Below are positions 35,427-46,600 of a stretch of 64,000 nt of DNA, piece by piece. A program made the translations under genes and the position numbers. The DNA is taken from assembly GCA_036872755.1 (NCBI GenBank), contig JAVHNS010000014.1:1240001-1304000 (forward strand), given 5' to 3'. The notes under the pieces were generated by a model. It was not told the origin of the DNA. It saw only the letters and a list, made by a program, of their open reading frames with translations, and searched no databases. Origin of the DNA: Orbilia blumenaviensis (taxonomy: Eukaryota > Ascomycota > Orbiliomycetes > Orbiliales > Orbiliaceae). The first letter of the stretch is position 1. Each line of letters opens with the position of its first letter.

Positions 35427-37334
35427 ATGACGTTTTCAGCACTCCTCGACTCCTTCAACGACACCAAAAGGAAGTCCTCCAAGCCACCTCACTCACAGGA
35501 GCCCTCGCAAAAGCGCCGAAAGCTTCATGCAGCCAATCTCGAAATCACGGACCAAACTACCACCGATGGTAAATCAAGCACGAGTTTCGAAGTTACACCC
35601 CTTGGCAGCAATATTACGAACGCAGCCCTGTACAAAGCACACTTTGACATAGAAGAGGCCCCTGAGTGCATTCCAGACCCTTCAACGGTCCTTCATCCAG
35701 TGTTAGGCAGGGTGACCGTATCCAATATCCAGCTTCTGTCAGAATACCCTCCCAATAACCCTGGGAGGCCGGTATGTTTCCCAGACTTCATCAGCATGCC
35801 ATCGCTCTGACCACTGTGGTAATTGTGTAGTCTGGCGAAACACCTTCGTACCGATCCCAGCTATCCCAATACGTATCTAATTACACGGACACCACCCTCG
35901 CAAGTACTTCGGGCGCAGACAGAGACGCCTTTCGTAAACTTGTTTGCTCACACGGTTTGGCTCATGTTCTAACGTACGGCCATAATAAATTTGATACCCT
36001 CGATTATAAAAGGATTCTGACACAGTATAACGGCACTTAGCACTCGGCAAACAGTCCTGAAGAACAGCGCTAAGCTCTCAAAACAAAGCACCAATAACAA
36101 TGAGGCTAAGATTGGGAGAGACCAGGGTTTTACGAGGCCCAAAGTACTCTTCGTTCTCCCCACGAGGAACTCCTGCTATGACGTTATCAATCATATAATC
36201 GCCCTTGCACACGGACATGAATGCGAAAACAGGCAGCGTTTTAACAAAGAGTATGGGCCAGGTGCTGAAAAGTCGTTCCCCGACACGAAGCCTGAAGACT
36301 TCAAAAGATTCTTCCACGGGAACAGCGATGACATGTTCAGGATCGGTGTCAAGCTAACCCGTAAAACCATCAAACTATTTTCAAAGTTTTATCATTCTGA
36401 TATTATATTGGCGAGTCCCCTCGGGCTAAAATCGGTGATCTCAACAGCGGCAAAGGGGGGCGGTGACGCGGATTTTCTCAGTTCGATAGAAATCCTCTAC
36501 TTAGACAGTGCAGATGCCCTCCAGATGCAAAACTGGGACCACGTTGAATCAATATTAGCCAGTATCAACCAAATGCCCAAGGACGCACACGATTGCGATT
36601 TCTCCCGGGTGAGGAATTGGTATCTGAACGGGGCTGCCTCGGCTTTCCGACAAACCATTGTTTCAACCAATTTCTTGTTCCCAGAAGCCAATTCTCTTCT
36701 ATCAAAATTCGGCAGAAACTACGCCGGATTGATCAAATTTCACAATGTGCATACTGGGGAGCTTAGCCCATATATACCCCAGATTTTCACGAGGGTAAAA
36801 TCTGCCAATCCTGCACATGACCCCGATGCTCGATTTGAATACTTCACAAAGAATATCATGCCGTTCTGGAAGAGCAGCGGGACAGTAGATAGAGGTGGCC
36901 TTCTCATTTTCTTATCGTCATATCTGGATTCCATCCGGCTCCGAAATTATTTTAACAAGATCGGTCAAAGTTTTGGCGAAATCAACGAATATACCTCAGC
37001 GTCGGAGGTCACGCGCTCTCGTGCACACTTTTCATCTGGAAGGCAGAAAATCCTCATTTACACGGAGAGAGCACATTATTTCAGACGCTATAACTTGAAG
37101 GGAGTATGTAACGTCTTTCTCTATAGTATGCCTGCCAACGCAATCTTCTACCGGGAGATTGTTGGGTTCCTCAGAGAAAGCATATCAGAAGGTAAATCTC
37201 AACTAGAGGAATCCAAGGTGCGAGCTGTTTTTACACCGTGGGACGCTCTGAGGGTGGAAAGAATCGTGGGGAGTTCAGGGTATGAAGAAATGAAGGGGAA
37301 CAATGCTGAGGGCGTGGATTTCGAGTTCCCGTAG
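35427..37334 (+). CDS. utp25: U3 snoRNA-associated protein Utp25
   Basis: Utp25 is a small-subunit processome factor needed for 18S rRNA processing in the nucleolus; it is a DEAD-box-like protein without ATPase motifs. Three exons join in phase: 35427-35771, 35831-35973 and 36041-37334, for 593 residues. The N-terminal part is basic (KRKSSKPPHSQEPSQKRRKL). The conserved DUF1253 blocks follow: RDQGFTRPKVLFVLPTRNSC, DDMFRIGVKLTRKTIKLFSK, SDIILASPLGL, DFLSSIEILYLDSADALQMQ and CDFSRVRNWYLNG. The C-terminal half has HFSSGRQKILIYTERAHYFR and the RYNLKGVCNVFLYSMP region. The chain is somewhat short at its N terminus compared with yeast Utp25. It shares a promoter region with UFD2. Confidence 0.95.
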
Positions 37335-38368
37335 CTGAGCAATCCGAAGAGATATCCATACACAATGCAATGTACCAATGGTTAATTTGTTCCCTCGACT
37401 CCCGATGGCTTATCCAATGAGGCGTGAAATCTAATGCTCAACGGTCAGGGCCTAACTTGCCCGTTTGAATGTGACGATGAATGGAGGCTACTCACTGCCA
37501 TTACTATACAGCAGATACTAACATAGGGGGACAGCCGTTCGCCTATCCGTGCTGCTTTCCAGAACCTTATGGGTGGAGATTAGATAGGGTCGAAAGGGGT
37601 AACAGAACTCAGGACGTACACTCCCAGGAATCCATGTTTGTGCCTGTCCATGAGGGCCGGGAAAACGCTTCGGGTGTATGCACACGTGCAGATGAAGAGA
37701 AGGATGACGAGGAGGAGAGATTGGAAGTTGAAAAGGGCAGACTGCAATAAGGTATCATTGTTGTCAGTATATGCTCTAAATGGTGGGGTTCATCTGGGAT
37801 GCTAGCTACCATTTTCGCGCTTTCTAGAGATGGAAGGCCCAATTATTTGAAGTAAAGCTGTGCGATATATATATCGATAGAGGTATATAAGTGGTTTTTT
37901 TTTTTTTTTTTAAAAAAAAAAGATACCTGTGCCGATGCTATCTCAGAGTAGAGCTTCTGGTGGTGCGCGCACTAAAAAAGTCGATGTGCTTACCTAAGCT
38001 AAGTTGGTGCTTGCTTGCTTGCTGTGAGTATAGATAAGCACTTGCTTAAGTCCCTGGGTACCTAGGTAATCGGTATATATGTGGCCTTTGGTTGCATGTT
38101 GCCCGGGGGTTGTCGGGGGTTGTTTCTCAATCACGTGACTGTCGGAGGTGAATTGTACTGCCGCACCTCCAACGGACAAACAAACAAACCTTCACGTGCA
38201 CCCAACTACTGCTTCTGTTACCGCTATTACGGCTGCGCGCTCTCTGCTCAAGCATAAGCTAGATACCTTTTAGCTAGTACCTAGGTACCTATCTACCTAG
38301 TTAGTAGGTAACTCTCAACACCAAATCAACCCAATATCCAATCAATCCTCAACCGTAACAGTAACAGT
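37335..38368. promoter_or_regulatory. 1 kb intergenic, TAF13 promoter with two CACGTG sites
   Basis: No gene is supported. A T tract followed by an A tract lies at 37894-37921. Two E-boxes are present: TCACGTGA at 38131-38138 (a perfect palindrome) and CACGTG at 38193-38198, about 170-240 bp upstream of the TAF13 ATG. Palindromic TACCTAGGTA-type motifs occur at 38056-38070 and 38268-38312. Confidence 0.5.
38268..38312. repeat. TACCTAGGTA-type palindromic motifs
   Basis: A short cluster with AGTACCTAGGTACC followed by TATCTACCTAGTTAGTAGG, part of the interspersed intergenic family, located about 60-100 bp upstream of TAF13. Confidence 0.7.
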
Positions 38369-38936
38369 ATGGAGCAAAGAAGTGAAGGCACCCGAAGAGG
38401 TCCACGACCTCAACGGCGCCAACCTTTCTTTTCGAAAGATTGTACGTTCGTTCCCTTCCTACCATTCTCACGTTTGATCACGATTGTGAGATCTGATGTT
38501 CACATTGGAGGCCTGCAGTGAAAGTTATCATGTACGCGTTTGGGGATGATTTCCAACCCTTTACAGAGAGCGTCAATACTCTTGATGAAATTGTCACGGA
38601 GTAAGTTAGCTAAGCCCCCGACTTGTTATATATCTTCCTCCTTAGTCCTACGTAAATCGTCCCTCTAATAATTTCTTAGGTATATCATCGAGATGGTTGG
38701 TAATAAGTCCCAACTCAGCAATCAAATAGGGTGCTAACCAAGTCCAGTGCCACGAAGCTGCGAAGTCTGCGTCGCACGCGCGAAGGAACAAAATCAAGGT
38801 AGACGACTTTAAATTCGCCCTTCGACGAGACCCAAGGAAACTAGGGAGGGTCGAGGAACTACTTGCGATGACCAAAGTAATTCAGGATGCACGAAAGCAA
38901 TTCGACGAAACGGGCACCACTATGAACCCTAGATGA
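38369..38936 (+). CDS. taf13: TFIID subunit TAF13
   Basis: TAF13 pairs with TAF11 through a histone fold inside TFIID. Four exons join in phase: 38369-38441, 38519-38600, 38680-38695 and 38748-38936, for 119 residues. The N terminus is basic (RRGPRPQRRQPFFSKD). The histone fold reads LKVIMYAFGDDFQPFTESVN, then TLDEIVTEYIIEMCHEAAKS and KIKVDDFKFALRRDPRKLGR. This is the diagnostic TAF13 pattern (FALRRDP). Exon 3 is a 16 nt microexon that codes for YIIEM of helix 2; skipping it would break the frame. The gene converges on the PPR gene, whose stop lies 125 bp away. Confidence 0.94.
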
Positions 38937-39060
38937 GCTCGCGGAATTTAGTCTTATTGAAGACAGCCTATGTACAAAATCGGTCCTCCCTTAATCAGTA
39001 TACGCACGCACCCTCGCTGGCTAGTACCGCTCGGCCAGCCACCCTTTACCCAAACCATTT

Positions 39061-40584
39061 TCAGAGGTCTTTCTTCATCCTGGAAAGCCGATGTTCGACT
39101 TCGGACACGTCAGGCCCGCGGGCCCCTTGTTCAATCCATCTTATTTTCACAACTTCCCAAACCTCCTTCGCTTTTTTCTTTCCAGCAAGATTGACGTGTG
39201 CTCGAATACACCATAATGTTGCATCTTTGGTGATACAATAACCGCCTTTTATGAATGCGTCAAAAACTGCATTCAACCGTTGCAGGGTCCACGGTGTATA
39301 TCTGACTTTCCCATGCAAGGCGAATCCCTTGAACAGAGACTGAAGAATGGATACTTCGGAGTTAATTCCACACTCCGAAAGGTCGTTCAAAAGAGATAGA
39401 ATTTTTCCAAAATCTGCTGTTTCTCTAGCATGGTAATCTATGAATATCGCAAAGGACACTAGGTCTGGAGACAGAGGTTTCAGACGTAAATCCATCTTCG
39501 GGTCGAATCCTTGCTTTGCTAAGATCCCCCTTAAGCTTTTGATATCTTTGTGGAGCTTCCTGATATTCTGTTTGCATTCCAAAGAATTTGGTTTTAGTTT
39601 GGTAGGCGACTGTGAAAGGTGTGTCAAAACGTCTTCGGCGGCCTGGGGTTCTCCCGCGTCAATTAATGCGGTCATGATGGCATTGAGGACGATTATATCG
39701 ACAACTTCTCCTGTCTGGACAAATTCCCGATAGGTGTGTCGTATGCCACGACCATCTCCCTGTTTGCCATAATACATGATGAGATTGACATAACTGAACC
39801 TGTCCATCGGTATATTCCTTCTTTTCATTTCTTTTAGGATCATCAAAGGGAGGTGCGCCATATTGGAATTTGTAGCAAGATGGAAAAGGATGTTGAAGGT
39901 CGTAATATCAGCTGGTACCCCCGCAGACTTCTCCATCTCTTTCCATAAAAACAGTCCGGATTGCAGGTCGTGATCTGTCAGATGACGATAGCACTTTGCA
40001 ACAAAGCTAATAGCGGTATTCCAGTGATACCTTGGAATGGGAACCCTCCCTGTTTTCATATCATCGATGACCGTCAGATACTGCAACATAGCTCTCTCGT
40101 CGCCTTTCTTGATGACGGACATTTTTGAGAGTAACCCGTAAACTTGTTCTTGTGACAGGTACCGAAGCCGTGGAGCCGGAAGCTGAAGGTAAGATTCGAA
40201 TAGCTGACCCGGTGTGGTGGCTGTGGAATTGAAGCTCCTCCAGAACGCTGCCAGCCGGCTATCGTGCTGGGACCCTTCTGACCTGTCCCCAGCTGTGCTC
40301 TTCGAGCCTTGGGGAAGATTGGGCTTGAGAGCGGGAGGTATCACGAAAGCGGCTTGGTTGGCTAGCCGCCGCTCCCCGTTCTTAGATTCAGTGTCGCTGT
40401 TCCGAAAATTCGTGAGCGTCCGGTATAGCGTTCCATATGGCACTGTTAACGAGATGAATCGAGAACATAGCGCCACTGGAAACTGATTCCGAGCGGATAA
40501 TACCCCAATACCATTAGAGCCCTTCCATAAAGAAGAGGTCTGACGGCCTATCACATCGGTTCGAGAAAATAGATGGGGACGCAT
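39061..40584 (-). CDS. pentatricopeptide repeat protein, probably mitochondrial
   Basis: One uninterrupted frame of 507 codons follows the first ATG (40584); the frame stays open a little further upstream without an ATG, so a 5' exon is possible. The N terminus is rich in Arg and Ser (MRPHLFSRTDVIGRQTSSLW), fitting a mitochondrial presequence. PPR-like helical pairs run from about residue 150 to 400: RYHWNTAISFVAKCYRHL, DITTFNILFHLATNSNMAHL, DRFSYVNLIMYYGKQGDGRG and DIIVLNAIMTALIDAGEPQA. Fungal PPR proteins mainly act on mitochondrial mRNA, but the RNA target cannot be told from the sequence. The gene is divergent from the mS23 gene, another mitochondrial protein. Confidence 0.82.
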   Translation of the reverse strand: MRPHLFSRTDVIGRQTSSLWKGSNGIGVLSARNQFPVALCSRFISLTVPYGTLYRTLTNFRNSDTESKNGERRLANQAAFVIPPALKPNLPQGSKSTAGDRSEGSQHDSRLAAFWRSFNSTATTPGQLFESYLQLPAPRLRYLSQEQVYGLLSKMSVIKKGDERAMLQYLTVIDDMKTGRVPIPRYHWNTAISFVAKCYRHLTDHDLQSGLFLWKEMEKSAGVPADITTFNILFHLATNSNMAHLPLMILKEMKRRNIPMDRFSYVNLIMYYGKQGDGRGIRHTYREFVQTGEVVDIIVLNAIMTALIDAGEPQAAEDVLTHLSQSPTKLKPNSLECKQNIRKLHKDIKSLRGILAKQGFDPKMDLRLKPLSPDLVSFAIFIDYHARETADFGKILSLLNDLSECGINSEVSILQSLFKGFALHGKVRYTPWTLQRLNAVFDAFIKGGYCITKDATLWCIRAHVNLAGKKKAKEVWEVVKIRWIEQGARGPDVSEVEHRLSRMKKDL

Positions 40585-41187
40585 CCATCTTCCTTTTGTT
40601 TCGGTTGACCGTAGCAACCAGCGAGCGGTGTTCGAGGGAGCGGCTCTGGTAAGACTATGCTGGCCGCTATTTTCTTATGGGCGTAGCAAGCGCTGACGTC
40701 GCTTTGGTATATGAGTTCCGAATCCCAGCCTACCGCGAAGACATTTCTGTAACCGAAGCCCGAAATTTGAGGTTGAATGTGTTTTGTTGTTGGAAAAAAA
40801 AAAAAAAAAAAAAAGGGCAGCTGCTCGGTATTCAATTGGTGTTGCTGGGTTTGGTTTTCTCGTCGTTTTGAAAACTTAGATAGCCTAGCCAGGATGCCTC
40901 ATCCACCGCGGCAAGTGTCGCGAACCAGCCAAGCGCAAGCCATACGCACTTTTGCTATCAATACGGAGCCATAGGCGACTCTATAGAACTTTTTACAGGT
41001 AATTGCCTCCTCTTGATTACTAAGCTGACAAGTATCTATTTCTTCTACTTCATTATTTGGGATAATTGGCCTTTACTAAGAAAACAAAAAAGAGTCTAAG
41101 CACGAGCAGTATCAGGACAAATATACTGCCCCAAACTACCAGCAGGGACTCTGGAGCACAATAGTAGGTTCTCTCACAGAGACCAAA
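40585..41187. promoter_or_regulatory. divergent promoter region PPR gene / mS23
   Basis: This 603 bp region separates two nuclear genes for mitochondrial proteins. It contains an A tract at 40795-40814. No extra gene is seen; short frames across the A tract are artefacts of low complexity. Confidence 0.45.
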
Positions 41188-42046
41188 ATGGCATTGTCTC
41201 AAGGCGCGAGGCCGCTCCGAGTTTACAAGGAAACAACTCAGCTGCTCCGGCTGGGGGTTCTGGCAAAGGAGCCCCCATGGTATCAGGTTGTTGCATCTGT
41301 TCCGCCATCGACCATTCTGATCAGAACAACCCCAGTTGAATTCACTTCATCTGCCCAAGACGGCCCTAGGGTTTTGGACCGGAAGGTTAAGAAAAGCAAG
41401 AGATTTTTCCGTCCCCATCACATTCAGTACCCGGAGGATGATCTCCGCAGAACCTTCTTCGCAGACCATCCTTGGGAACTAGCTCGTCCGAGAATACTGG
41501 TTGAAGACACTGGAAACGACAGCTTAAATTATGATTGGAGCAAGTTGCAACAACCCGGGAAGGCTCTCGATGGCGAGAGGTACGTTGGTTAATACCGAGA
41601 ATCCCAACATGATTACGTGCTTCCGTGGATCTATGAAGTGTGCTAACGGGAAACTTGCACTCTCTCTCAGCGTTATTCAGAGGCAAATGTGGCTAATGGA
41701 CCACGAAAAACTATCGAAATCTGCAGCATATGATGTGGCGAGAAAGGAATTCTATAGGGTGCGGATGCGATCAGACATCGAACGAAGAATTGCAGCAGAG
41801 GAAGCGAGATCTGTCGGTGCATTCTTTGGCAAGACACACCTGCAGATCGGACTCGAACTAGAGGAGAAGGCTCTATTGGCCTGGAAGGTTAAGGCTCAGG
41901 AAGCGGTTGCGAAGAGACAGCAGAGAATCGAGGCTATGGCTAGCCCTGGTAGTATTGATGCGGATGCCACGGATGAAGACACAACCAACGAAGCATCTGG
42001 CACCGTCGAAAACCAGCCAAGTGCTGCGGAAACGTCAAAAGTGTAG
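41188..42046 (+). CDS. rsm25: mitochondrial small-subunit ribosomal protein mS23 (Rsm25)
   Basis: Two exons join in phase: 41188-41579 and 41671-42046, for 255 residues. The N-terminal third carries the family block RVYKETTQLLRLG, PPWYQVVASVPPSTILIRT. It is followed by KSKRFFRPHHIQYPEDDLRR, FFADHPWELARPRILVED and, after the splice, VIQRQMWLMDHEKLSKSAAY. This matches fungal mS23/Rsm25 of the mitoribosome small subunit. The last ~35 residues are acidic and low in complexity (DADATDEDTTNEASGTVENQ), probably a species-specific tail. Length is normal for the family. Confidence 0.92.
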
Positions 42047-42917
42047 GGAGGGTAGGTCAATCGTCAGCCTTGCGACGACCATAGGAGTTGAACTGGATTC
42101 AGTGCAACCCCATGTATAATGCACGTTAGTATTTAGTATTTTTGTGCTGTGTATTATACTGCGAAGTATGTCAATACAATGCATAGCTATATCAAGGTAT
42201 TGCTTCTAGGAATCCGATCGGATATCTAGGGTCCGGAAGCAATAGCCCTTGTACATTATATGTATATAAATCAATTGCGTTTATTATTCTCGTAGTTTGT
42301 CTCACATAATATCGGGATGGGGGTGGGATGGTTACCAATCAGGTGAAGCACACACAGCTTCTAAGGATCAAAGCTTAATTAATACTGTAACTACCTACCT
42401 AGGTACCTACCTAAGGTACCGTATTAATTCAATGTAGCCTCAGCACCCGCACATGTGCACATGCCCATCCGCCTATGCCCCTTACTCTCAACAGCTATAT
42501 ATACCTTATACACTTAGTATGTACCTAGGTATGCCTACGTAACATAGGTAGATATGTGTATGATCACTATTTCCTTATTACTCGGCAACTAGTTTAGCTA
42601 GGCTGACAACAAGTCTTAGCTAAGTCCGAGTTATCATGGTACTTAGGTGCTTACCTAGTGTTTATAACGTTTTAAGTCCCCTCTGATCAGCTAAGCTGAG
42701 GTCCCTATATATTTATACCTACGGCCTAGGTACCTACCTAGGTACCTGTTACATGCAACATTCAGCACGGCTGCACACAGGGCGGCCCACCAAGACTACA
42801 CCCTTAAGTTTGAGAACCGCTTACTTAAGTATACTTTACAACAACAGCAGCAACAACAACAACAACAATAATAATTGCACGCAACCATCATCCCATCTAC
42901 ACATACCATCGTTCAGC
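42047..42917. other. intergenic, rich in palindromic motifs; YPI1 promoter
   Basis: These 871 bp hold no supported gene upstream of the YPI1 ATG. TACCTAGGTA-type motifs are dense at 42392-42419, 42521-42552, 42640-42660 and 42714-42750. A CAA/CAG triplet run at 42838-42870 ends about 50 bp before the ATG and may lie in the 5' leader; if translated from an upstream ATG it would code for poly-Asn, which I consider unlikely. Confidence 0.55.
42714..42750. repeat. TACCTAGGTA-type palindromic motifs
   Basis: The segment contains CCTAGGTACCTACCTAGGTA, which can fold back on itself. It lies about 170-200 bp upstream of YPI1 and belongs to the interspersed family best seen at 48895-49100. Confidence 0.75.
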
Positions 42918-43435
42918 ATGGAAGGCCCAAGCACAACAATACAAGACCTACCGGCATCATCAACAACGACGGAACAGGTTTCTGCGGAAGAAGTTTCCCC
43001 TAGAGGTTCTTCGGATGGGGTCCTACGCCTGCGGGGGGCGCACCCAGAACGGCGCCGTGTGACCTGGACAGAGGAGGTTGTTGATAACGAGGGGTTGGGT
43101 CGCAAAAAGACTAAAAGTAGGCCAACCCGTCTAAAATAAAGCCTTGATTTTCCTACACTGGCTTTATATGAAGCTGATGTTAATACTTTCTAGTATGCTG
43201 TATCTACCATAAGCCCCGAGAGTTCGGAGAATCATCCAGCGAGGAATCGGATTCGTCAAGCTCATCCGAGGAAGAAAATGACCATGGACCAACAGGCGAG
43301 AGCGGTTCATCAGGAAGCGGCCATCCCTCAACGGGGCAACACAAAGCCCACTCGTGTCGGAACCACAAAGGCAATGGCAAGCGGCGGAAGAACGCTTATG
43401 AGAAAACCCCAACACGACAGAAGCCAGGCTCTTGA
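42918..43435 (+). CDS. ypi1: type 1 protein phosphatase regulator Ypi1 (inhibitor-3 family)
   Basis: Ypi1 binds the catalytic subunit of protein phosphatase 1 (Glc7) with Sds22 and controls its maturation, localisation and activity in the nucleus. Two exons join in phase: 42918-43116 and 43194-43435, for 146 residues. The PP1-docking motif is RRRVTWTEEVVDNEGLGRKK (RVxW form of RVxF), at about residues 48-67. It is followed, across the splice, by KICCIYHKPREFGESSSEES, the invariant inhibitor-3 signature. A Ser/Glu tract and a basic C terminus (NGKRRKNAYEKTPTRQKP) complete the protein. The chosen ATG at 42918 follows the CAA-repeat leader. Confidence 0.94.
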
Positions 43436-43647
43436 AAGACTTCGGCCCCCCGGTAGTAGTGAGGGGTTCAAAATGCTGACACTGCCTAATTTTGACGAAG
43501 AATAAAATGAAGAATTGCAAATAACGAAAGACCATTAGCATATGGCATAAGCCGAAGATAGACAGCGTGTAGGCATCACAGCTTGTACCAAATATACACA
43601 TTCCCGATCACAGATGCATGAGCGCCGCACCATTGTTTCCTATAACA

Positions 43648-46600
43648 TCATGTCGATTGCTGTCGTTTTCGCCTTTCAATTTTTAGGCCCGTTTTATTTG
43701 CTTTTAACCCTATTTCCTTGCCTCCATCTGTATCAGGTGAGAGAGGCGAGTAATCGGTCTGTTTTCTTGGGCGGCCCAGATTCGATGATGTGCGAAAAAT
43801 ACCCATCGACCGAGGAGTTGTGGGGACAGAAGAGGCGTGATGCTTATGGTTTCTGCCAGATAGTAGTTGGTTCTTGCGTGTTTTGACAAACTCACTTGCA
43901 ATGTTGCGCACAAGAATTGCCCCGTCGTTTTCTGCTAACCATAGAATCATTGGGAACAGCCCACCCCTAGTTAATAGGTCTTCTTGGTCCCCGTTCGCAT
44001 CACAAATGCTACGAACGATTCGTAGGAGACTCAGTCTCACCACTGCCTTCGGGTGCGTAAGCTTTTGTAGAACACGCTCGAAAAAGTCAGGATGTCCCAT
44101 CGCGCGAGCAATTGGGCCACTCAACCGACAGAGTTTCTGGAACGGCTCCAGTATGTTTTCAAAGGTATTTGTTTTGGATTCAGTGAAACAAGTTATGAGG
44201 GCACGAGTCGCATTTGACTGGAGGAGCCTCTCCTCTATCTGCGCCGGTTCTTCATGTAACCTGGTTGGTTCACAGATAATTTTTAGTAATGCCTAAATGG
44301 ATTGAGTATATGACGCATATAACATACCACACAAGAATTGCTTCTAATGAAGCGACTTGCCAATAAGGTTCGGAGAGCAATGTCACGAAGAATTCTAATC
44401 CATTGTTCTGCCAGAGGTATTTCCGACCTAGCCGGCCCGAGTGTGCCATATCACATAAGATTGGAAGGGCGAATTCTTTCAAAGGCCGATCGGTTCGCAC
44501 GATCTTCTGCAAAACCGGAATGATGCCATTGATAGCCGCCTCCTCTTGTCTCGATTTACTATGCCTGCACAAATTAAACATAATACTGAGTATTTGATTT
44601 GAGAGCTCCTATCCAATGCCAACAGGGTTAGCCTTGTCATCTAAGCGTTCAAATAGGAGATAATGCACCTTAAACTGGGGTTTATGTGTGTTCTCCGATA
44701 GCATTTCGATCAGTACTTCGATTGCATTAGCGTTTTGCAATATATCTAAGGTTGTCGATAACATTGACAAATTCTTCAAGAACTTAAGGAAGGTGATTTG
44801 GCAAGTAAGCGGGAGGTCTCGGAGGTCCTTCAATACCCCTAACATGATGTTATATTAGATTAAGCTTCATATCTTGCAAGCTGCGGGGGGGGGACTCACT
44901 TTTCAAGGTTACTCTATCTGCAATAGCTTCTTTAACCTGGTTCTCTGCTTGCGAAAACAAGTAGAAAAGATTGACAATTTTATCACAATAAACTTCATAT
45001 CTATCCTCCTTTTCTTTGCATATTTGGGAGAGAACCAAAGATAGTGGGCGCAAAACCATATGTCGGGAGAGAATCCGACAAAAATCATTTTTTGGGGTGG
45101 ATCCCTGGAGTTTGAAAACATCTACCACCCCTTCTATACCAGTGAGAACTAGCTCTTTGTGAGTTGAATAGTCATCTTCAATTAATTCTACGAGCACATT
45201 CAGCCCCCCACAGCTTACAAACATCTGGAGGGTCAACCTTGACATATGACAAATTTGGCGTATAAAGATTGCGGCCTCCAGTCGAATCTCCTTATGATGG
45301 TGTTTTGTTGCAAATTTTGTGATAGTGGGTATGCCCCCCACGAAGCAGAGGTTCTCGAGCAGTTCAATGTCATCAAGAGTGATCTGATTGCACCCGATTA
45401 GTTTTTACTAGAACTTCAAATTCACGGGATTATGGGCTTACTGCGTTGATAACTCGTAGAAGTGTAATATTGACCTCTCGGTTCCGACCGGACTCAAGCA
45501 CTTCAAGTATGGGGAGAAGGCCATGGGAAGTAATAACTGCTGTTTTAGTTTCCGGTGAATCCAAGAGAATTCCGAGCAATTTGGCAGTTGTATCTTCCAG
45601 AAAAATTCCTGTGTGCTGTGATTTCAAAGATTCTATATGGCTAGAAACCTCTGTACACAGACGGGCATGTTGATCACGAGCTATGTTTGCGTCGAGGTCC
45701 AGCTCCGTGAGGCCTTCTTCGAGCTCTGAGAAAGGGTCATCTTCTTCGTATTCGTCCAGTAGACCCACCTTCAGGTCTGAACCCTTGGGTGCTAGAACCA
45801 GATTGTTTTTTTTTGAGGCCCCCCCATGCTTTTGGCCGAGCGAGTCTGGCGCCCAGAATATATCCGAGAAGTCTTCTTCTTCTTCCGCCTCGGTATACTT
45901 GTGAATCTTAGCTGCCACTTTCAGCTCATCGAGTGAGGAGTCATCTTTGGACCCCAACTTCAGTAACCGGTTATCCCCAGAGATACGAGGGTGTTCGACA
46001 AGTTCATTAGAATGACTCCGCCGAAACCTGTCGGTTTGCTGCCTCGGGCTTATGTTCGACAAACCCTGCCCATGTTCTGATCCAAATGGGCTCTCTGCGT
46101 CGTTAAAGTCGAAATCATCCACATCATCGACACTTTCGCTAGTAATTCGATCCCCAAATAATGATGGGAATATTGATTTCCCTCCCGGTGGGTATGACTC
46201 CGAGAGCGGTACCGTAGTTGGCACATTTGCGCGAGAGTTTTGTTTGCTCTGCTCTATATATAGTGCTTTCAAGAAATTGGTTTTTTTAGGCTTAATGGTA
46301 TCCATGTTATCATCATCCTGTGCGAGGTATCCGAGATATGTTGCTAGAGGTTCGTTTCAGTAACTCATCCATTATCAATGGATAACACTTAACAGATTAT
46401 GTACCTTGTTGATTACTATTCGGCTGGTTCCGATGCACGGAATGGCTACCGAGAGCATCGTGTGACTTCAGGTGTGTAAGGTCGAAGCTACTGGAGTTTA
46501 TGGATGGCGTGAAGTCATCATCCCAGTTATCATCAAAAGCTAAAGAGATCGCGTAAGTATCCTCTACAACAGAGTGGCTCAAATAAGGGCCTGGACCATA

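Noticed and set aside
37481..37750. 89-codon frame between UTP25 and TAF13
   Set aside because: No recognisable features and no splice partners; it lies in a gap with repeats.
42753..42917. Upstream extension of YPI1 including a poly-Asn stretch
   Set aside because: The CAA repeat more likely belongs to the 5' leader; YPI1 proteins start close to the RVxW region, which fits the ATG at 42918.
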